Shown here in pieces: positions 63,842 to 64,000 of a stretch of DNA of 64,000 nucleotides. Both the position numbers and the translations under genes were made by a program. The notes under the pieces are model-generated. The model had not been told where the DNA came from. It did no database searches and saw only the letters and a program-made list of their open reading frames with translations. The first letter of the stretch is position 1; each line of letters begins with the position of its first letter. Location: the NCBI GenBank assembly GCA_001247695.2, contig LGRX02035512.1, positions 1-64,000 on the forward strand, given 5' to 3'. This stretch comes from Cymbomonas tetramitiformis. Its lineage: Eukaryota > Chlorophyta > Pyramimonadophyceae > Pyramimonadales > Pyramimonadaceae.

Positions 63842-64000
63842 AAAACTTGGGTGTGGGCAATATTGATATAATGCTGTCCACGTCATGATATGCGATCATT
63901 TTGCGATGCCACGTCCCATGGAACTTTTGGAACGGTGACATTCATCGACCGCGGCCAGTTGCGATTCCATTCGTAATTTTTGAAATACTGTAATTCTGTA
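63842..64000. other. 3' flank of the second Gag-like gene
   Basis: Short AT-rich non-coding end of the window. Nothing was recognised. Confidence 0.4.

Overview
The window looks like repeat-rich nuclear DNA of a green-lineage eukaryote, most likely a streptophyte (charophyte) alga. That assignment is inference. It rests on short GT-AG introns (65-108 nt), Ty3/gypsy retroelements with chromodomains, a primer-binding site matching plant initiator tRNA-Met, and a plant-type TTTAGGG motif inside one LTR. Nothing resembles a bacterial operon, and I see no tRNA, rRNA or CRISPR.

Left part (1-13,404). An edge-truncated minus-strand ORF diverges from an eight-exon gene (671-5,273) encoding an acidic coiled-coil protein with a C-terminal amino-methyltransferase domain. 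A 26-bp palindrome is tandemly repeated in its first intron. Then come the 3' half of a Ty3/gypsy element (5,818-10,021 plus the start of its 3' LTR), a small ORF with RNA-polymerase-II-CTD-like heptads, and the 3' tail and LTR of a third related element.

Middle part (13,405-58,241). This is a five-level stack of insertions, mostly provable from target-site duplications and from reading frames that close when the insert is removed. G1 (gag-only LTR element, minus strand, TSD GGGCA) contains a TA-flanked MITE, a hAT-type MITE and M, a large minus-strand Ty3/gypsy-like element. M is split by X (TIR element, TSD TTCA). X is split by P (plus-strand Ty3/gypsy element, LTRs identical by eye, TSD TCGGC). 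P is split by T (9,007-bp TIR transposon, TSD CTAT) and by a second hAT-type MITE (TSD CGTATGCA).

Right part (58,242-64,000). MITE-rich intergenic DNA holds a third hAT-type MITE and a foldback element. A second, intact Gag-like gene with a zinc knuckle and a transmembrane segment follows (61,553-63,841).

The unifying theme is that these mobile elements carry DNA- and chromatin-modifying domains. P and the left element encode a Dam-like domain between RNase H and integrase, and a C5-methyltransferase after the chromodomain. M encodes a DNMT3-like C5-methyltransferase between RNase H and integrase, a PHD finger with a Tudor-like segment after integrase, and another Rossmann methyltransferase-like ORF. 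T pairs a DDE-like transposase with a divergently transcribed zinc-finger/2OG-Fe(II)-dioxygenase-like gene. The free-standing left gene is yet another DNA methyltransferase type. I infer repeated recruitment of DNA-modification enzymes by mobile elements. All family assignments come from motifs read by eye.
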